Below, piece by piece: positions 62,076-64,000 of a stretch of 64,000 nt of DNA. Source of the stretch: Brachionus rotundiformis (lineage: Eukaryota > Rotifera > Eurotatoria > Ploima > Brachionidae). Numbering within the stretch: position 1 is the first letter of the stretch; each line of letters starts with the position of its first letter. The translations under genes and the position numbers were made by a program. The notes under the pieces are model-generated. The model made no database searches. It saw nothing but the letters and a program-made list of their open reading frames with translations, and was not told where the DNA came from. The stretch covers positions 691,904 through 755,903 of the forward strand of contig JAESIW010000138.1 of the NCBI GenBank assembly GCA_016802295.1, written 5' to 3'.

Positions 62076-64000
62076 ATGAATAATAGTGTCAAATGGCCAA
62101 AATTTGCCGTTTTCTTAATTGTCATAGTCTCGCTATTGCCTTTTGCCAAAAGCGAATGTGAACTCCCGGATGAAATAGTTGGCGAGTTTTACTCCTACGA
62201 AAATGGCTATGAGACATTCACCAATATGTACAAGGCTGGTTCTGTCAAAAGAAAACAGTACAGCCGAGAGGCAGGCGCAGGTGCATCAGGTGACTCAATG
62301 AGCACTCTAAAACTGAGATCCGATGAAGTCGGAACATGCGTTTCTTTGGCAAAATATTATCAAAAAGGCGTTCACCCGTCAAAATGGCATTACAAAATGC
62401 ACTATAGACCAACATCTGGCGCGGTCATTGACTGCAGTCAGTGCATTGAAATTTACATCCGAACACGTAGTGTGCTTGAGGTTCGCCGCAGCAGTTGCAA
62501 CAACAACCCAAGAAAAAGCTTTACAGAACTATGCAATGAAATAGCCGAAACTTCTTCATTCATCACTCTATTCAACAAGACCTATGAAGCCCAAGAGTGT
62601 CGTAGCACAATTTATGGCACTTATCAATTCAGATATGAATTTAGAGAAGCTGGTCAAGGAGTTTGTGATAATCCGGCTTCTAAATTAATCTCATGTCCCG
62701 AGCCTGGATCGCCTTTTCAAACAGTTAATCAGCGTTTTTCAATGCGTTACGCTTCATGCAAAAATTTAATCTCCTCAATTGACGCCGAGCCACTTTACGA
62801 CTGTCTTGGCAACTGGGTGGACGAAAGAGGAAACATTTTTACTGCAATAGCTAATCAAAGAATAGCTGCTGAAAGATCCTATGATAAGTTTAGATGCATG
62901 TTGACGCGTAAAGATCAACCTCAGTGGTTCACTAAGTCACTTTATGCGTCTTGTCAAGCTTTGTACAGTCCAACTGATGGCCCAGAGAAGGTTATCATAA
63001 CGCCAGAAGTTCCTCGTCATGTTGAACCAAAGTGCTTTTTTCCGCAGAATTTTAGCGGTGAATGGATCAACACTGCCAATATAAATGCCAAAATTGTGAT
63101 TAATCATACTCATATCTACGAGTCGGCTCGAGTAGACAACCGTGGTTGGCTACGAGAGACCTATTATGTGTGTCAACAAGCTGGTCGTAATCAATACTTG
63201 GTCAGAGCTGTGACCAAAGGAGAATGCTTCGACTACTTTATTTGTTTGGACTTTAAGCCTCGCCATCAAAACATTCTCCAATACAGAAAAAGCAAATCAT
63301 TTATGGCTCGAATCTATGACGATTCGAAAAAGAGAGACCCTTTCTATGAAGTATGCGCTTGGACTTCTTTTGGTGGTGAATCAATATGGAAGTATAATAC
63401 ATATGTTTTGTATCCACCTGCTGCCACCGAGTGTCCATTTACAGGCATTTTTCGCTTCAAACAAATAGGACAATCTTCGAGTCAAATTAAGACCAGAATT
63501 CGCGGTGGCTATACTCCGTTGCCACGTGATGGCGGTTGGTACATCACGTGTAGGCCAGAGTTTCTTGAATCACAGTTCAGTGTTTGTGGCGATCAGACCA
63601 AAGTAATGAATCTTGATGCCGAGTATTGCCGCGAAATGGATCCTGATGGAACACCAATACGAGTCTATGAAATGTACGATTATGTGTATCAATGCGCTGG
63701 ACATTGGCGAGAAAACAGCAGGTCATACATGATAACTTTTGATCGAGACGAGCCCTTCCATAAGTTTAGATGCTGGATATATGAGCGAAGAGATCTGTTT
63801 ACTATTTATCTTTCGAGAAGCATTGGCTCTTCTTGTGGTCATAACCAGACATCGTCAAGCTATTTGCCACAGGACGGTGCTGATTTATTTCTGGAACTGA
63901 CTGAAAATGAGAGAATACGTAAGATCTTAATCTATTTAAAATAAAATATTTAGATAATTTAATTTTTATTTTAGATGATAATTGTCCAATTCGATATGAT
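62076..64000 (+). CDS. Secreted cysteine-rich protein of invertebrate type, partial
   Basis: First exon 62076-63918 and the start of a second at 63975, in phase 1, running off the window; more than 620 residues. A clear signal peptide (about 1-26, hydrophobic VFLIVIVSLLPFA) precedes repeated cysteine-rich modules. Each opens like CELPDEIVGEFYS, CFFPQNFSGEWIN or CPFTGIFRFKQIG, and each holds several Cys with Trp/Tyr-rich beta strands. This architecture resembles uncharacterised secreted proteins of arthropods and other invertebrates annotated only by DUF names (DUF7042-DUF7045 group). That assignment is from memory of the pattern and is moderate. Several N-glycosylation sequons (NKT, NFS, NHT, NQT). 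No enzyme motif is seen. Coding is richer in G and C than the flanks. Confidence 0.8.

Noticed and set aside
1..64000. CRISPR arrays, bacterial operons or prokaryotic insertion sequences
   Set aside because: The window is plainly eukaryotic nuclear DNA with spliceosomal introns; no regularly spaced repeats or transposase genes were seen.

Overview
Eukaryotic, very AT-rich window. Coding exons are conserved animal genes split by short introns (mostly 45-120 bp, GT..AG) and separated by A/T-homopolymer DNA. Gene content is that of a ciliated animal: an outer-dynein-arm docking protein, a FAM149 ciliary protein, PLAT proteins, a tubulin carboxypeptidase-like protein, MCTP, a CREB3-type factor and amidated-peptide precursors. 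Base composition, intron size and gene set fit a small invertebrate such as a monogonont rotifer (Brachionus-like). That is an inference; no rRNA, tRNA or mitochondrial marker is present to fix the species. All exon structures below were assembled by hand from splice signals, reading phase and family resemblance; where phase closes over many exons the models are strong.

Layout. 1-6 kb: a diverged tandem duplication at the left edge, a beta-1,4-galactosyltransferase gene (minus) and a small putative mitochondrial protein gene (plus). 6.3-11.4 kb: no convincing gene. 11.4-22 kb: CREB3-like bZIP, a possible small membrane protein, an ALDH1-type dehydrogenase bracketed by two 516-bp direct repeats that differ at one base, SERF (minus), and casein kinase 1 delta/epsilon. 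22.0-25.6 kb: AT-rich spacer with a 176-bp inverted-repeat (MITE-like) element. 25.6-28.7 kb: three tandem paralogous secretory precursors, each predicted to release one 35-residue C-terminally amidated peptide. 28.8-31.3 kb: a tight same-strand trio, GTF3C6, MRPS24 and RCE1. 32-38 kb: an ankyrin+armadillo protein and a MATCAP-type tubulin tyrosine carboxypeptidase whose C-terminus looks like a CaaX box. 39.9-45.6 kb: MCTP. 46.2-59.1 kb (all minus): a four-PLAT protein, an ODAD4/TTC25 orthologue carrying two C-terminal PLAT domains, and a FAM149 protein. 62-64 kb: a secreted cysteine-rich protein running off the window.

The most interesting parts are the three-gene peptide cluster, whose peptide I cannot place in a known family, the ODAD4-PLAT domain combination with a PLAT-only gene beside it, the near-identical repeats around the ALDH gene, and the frequent splice-acceptor-like AG just upstream of start codons, which would fit spliced-leader trans-splicing or 5'UTR introns.
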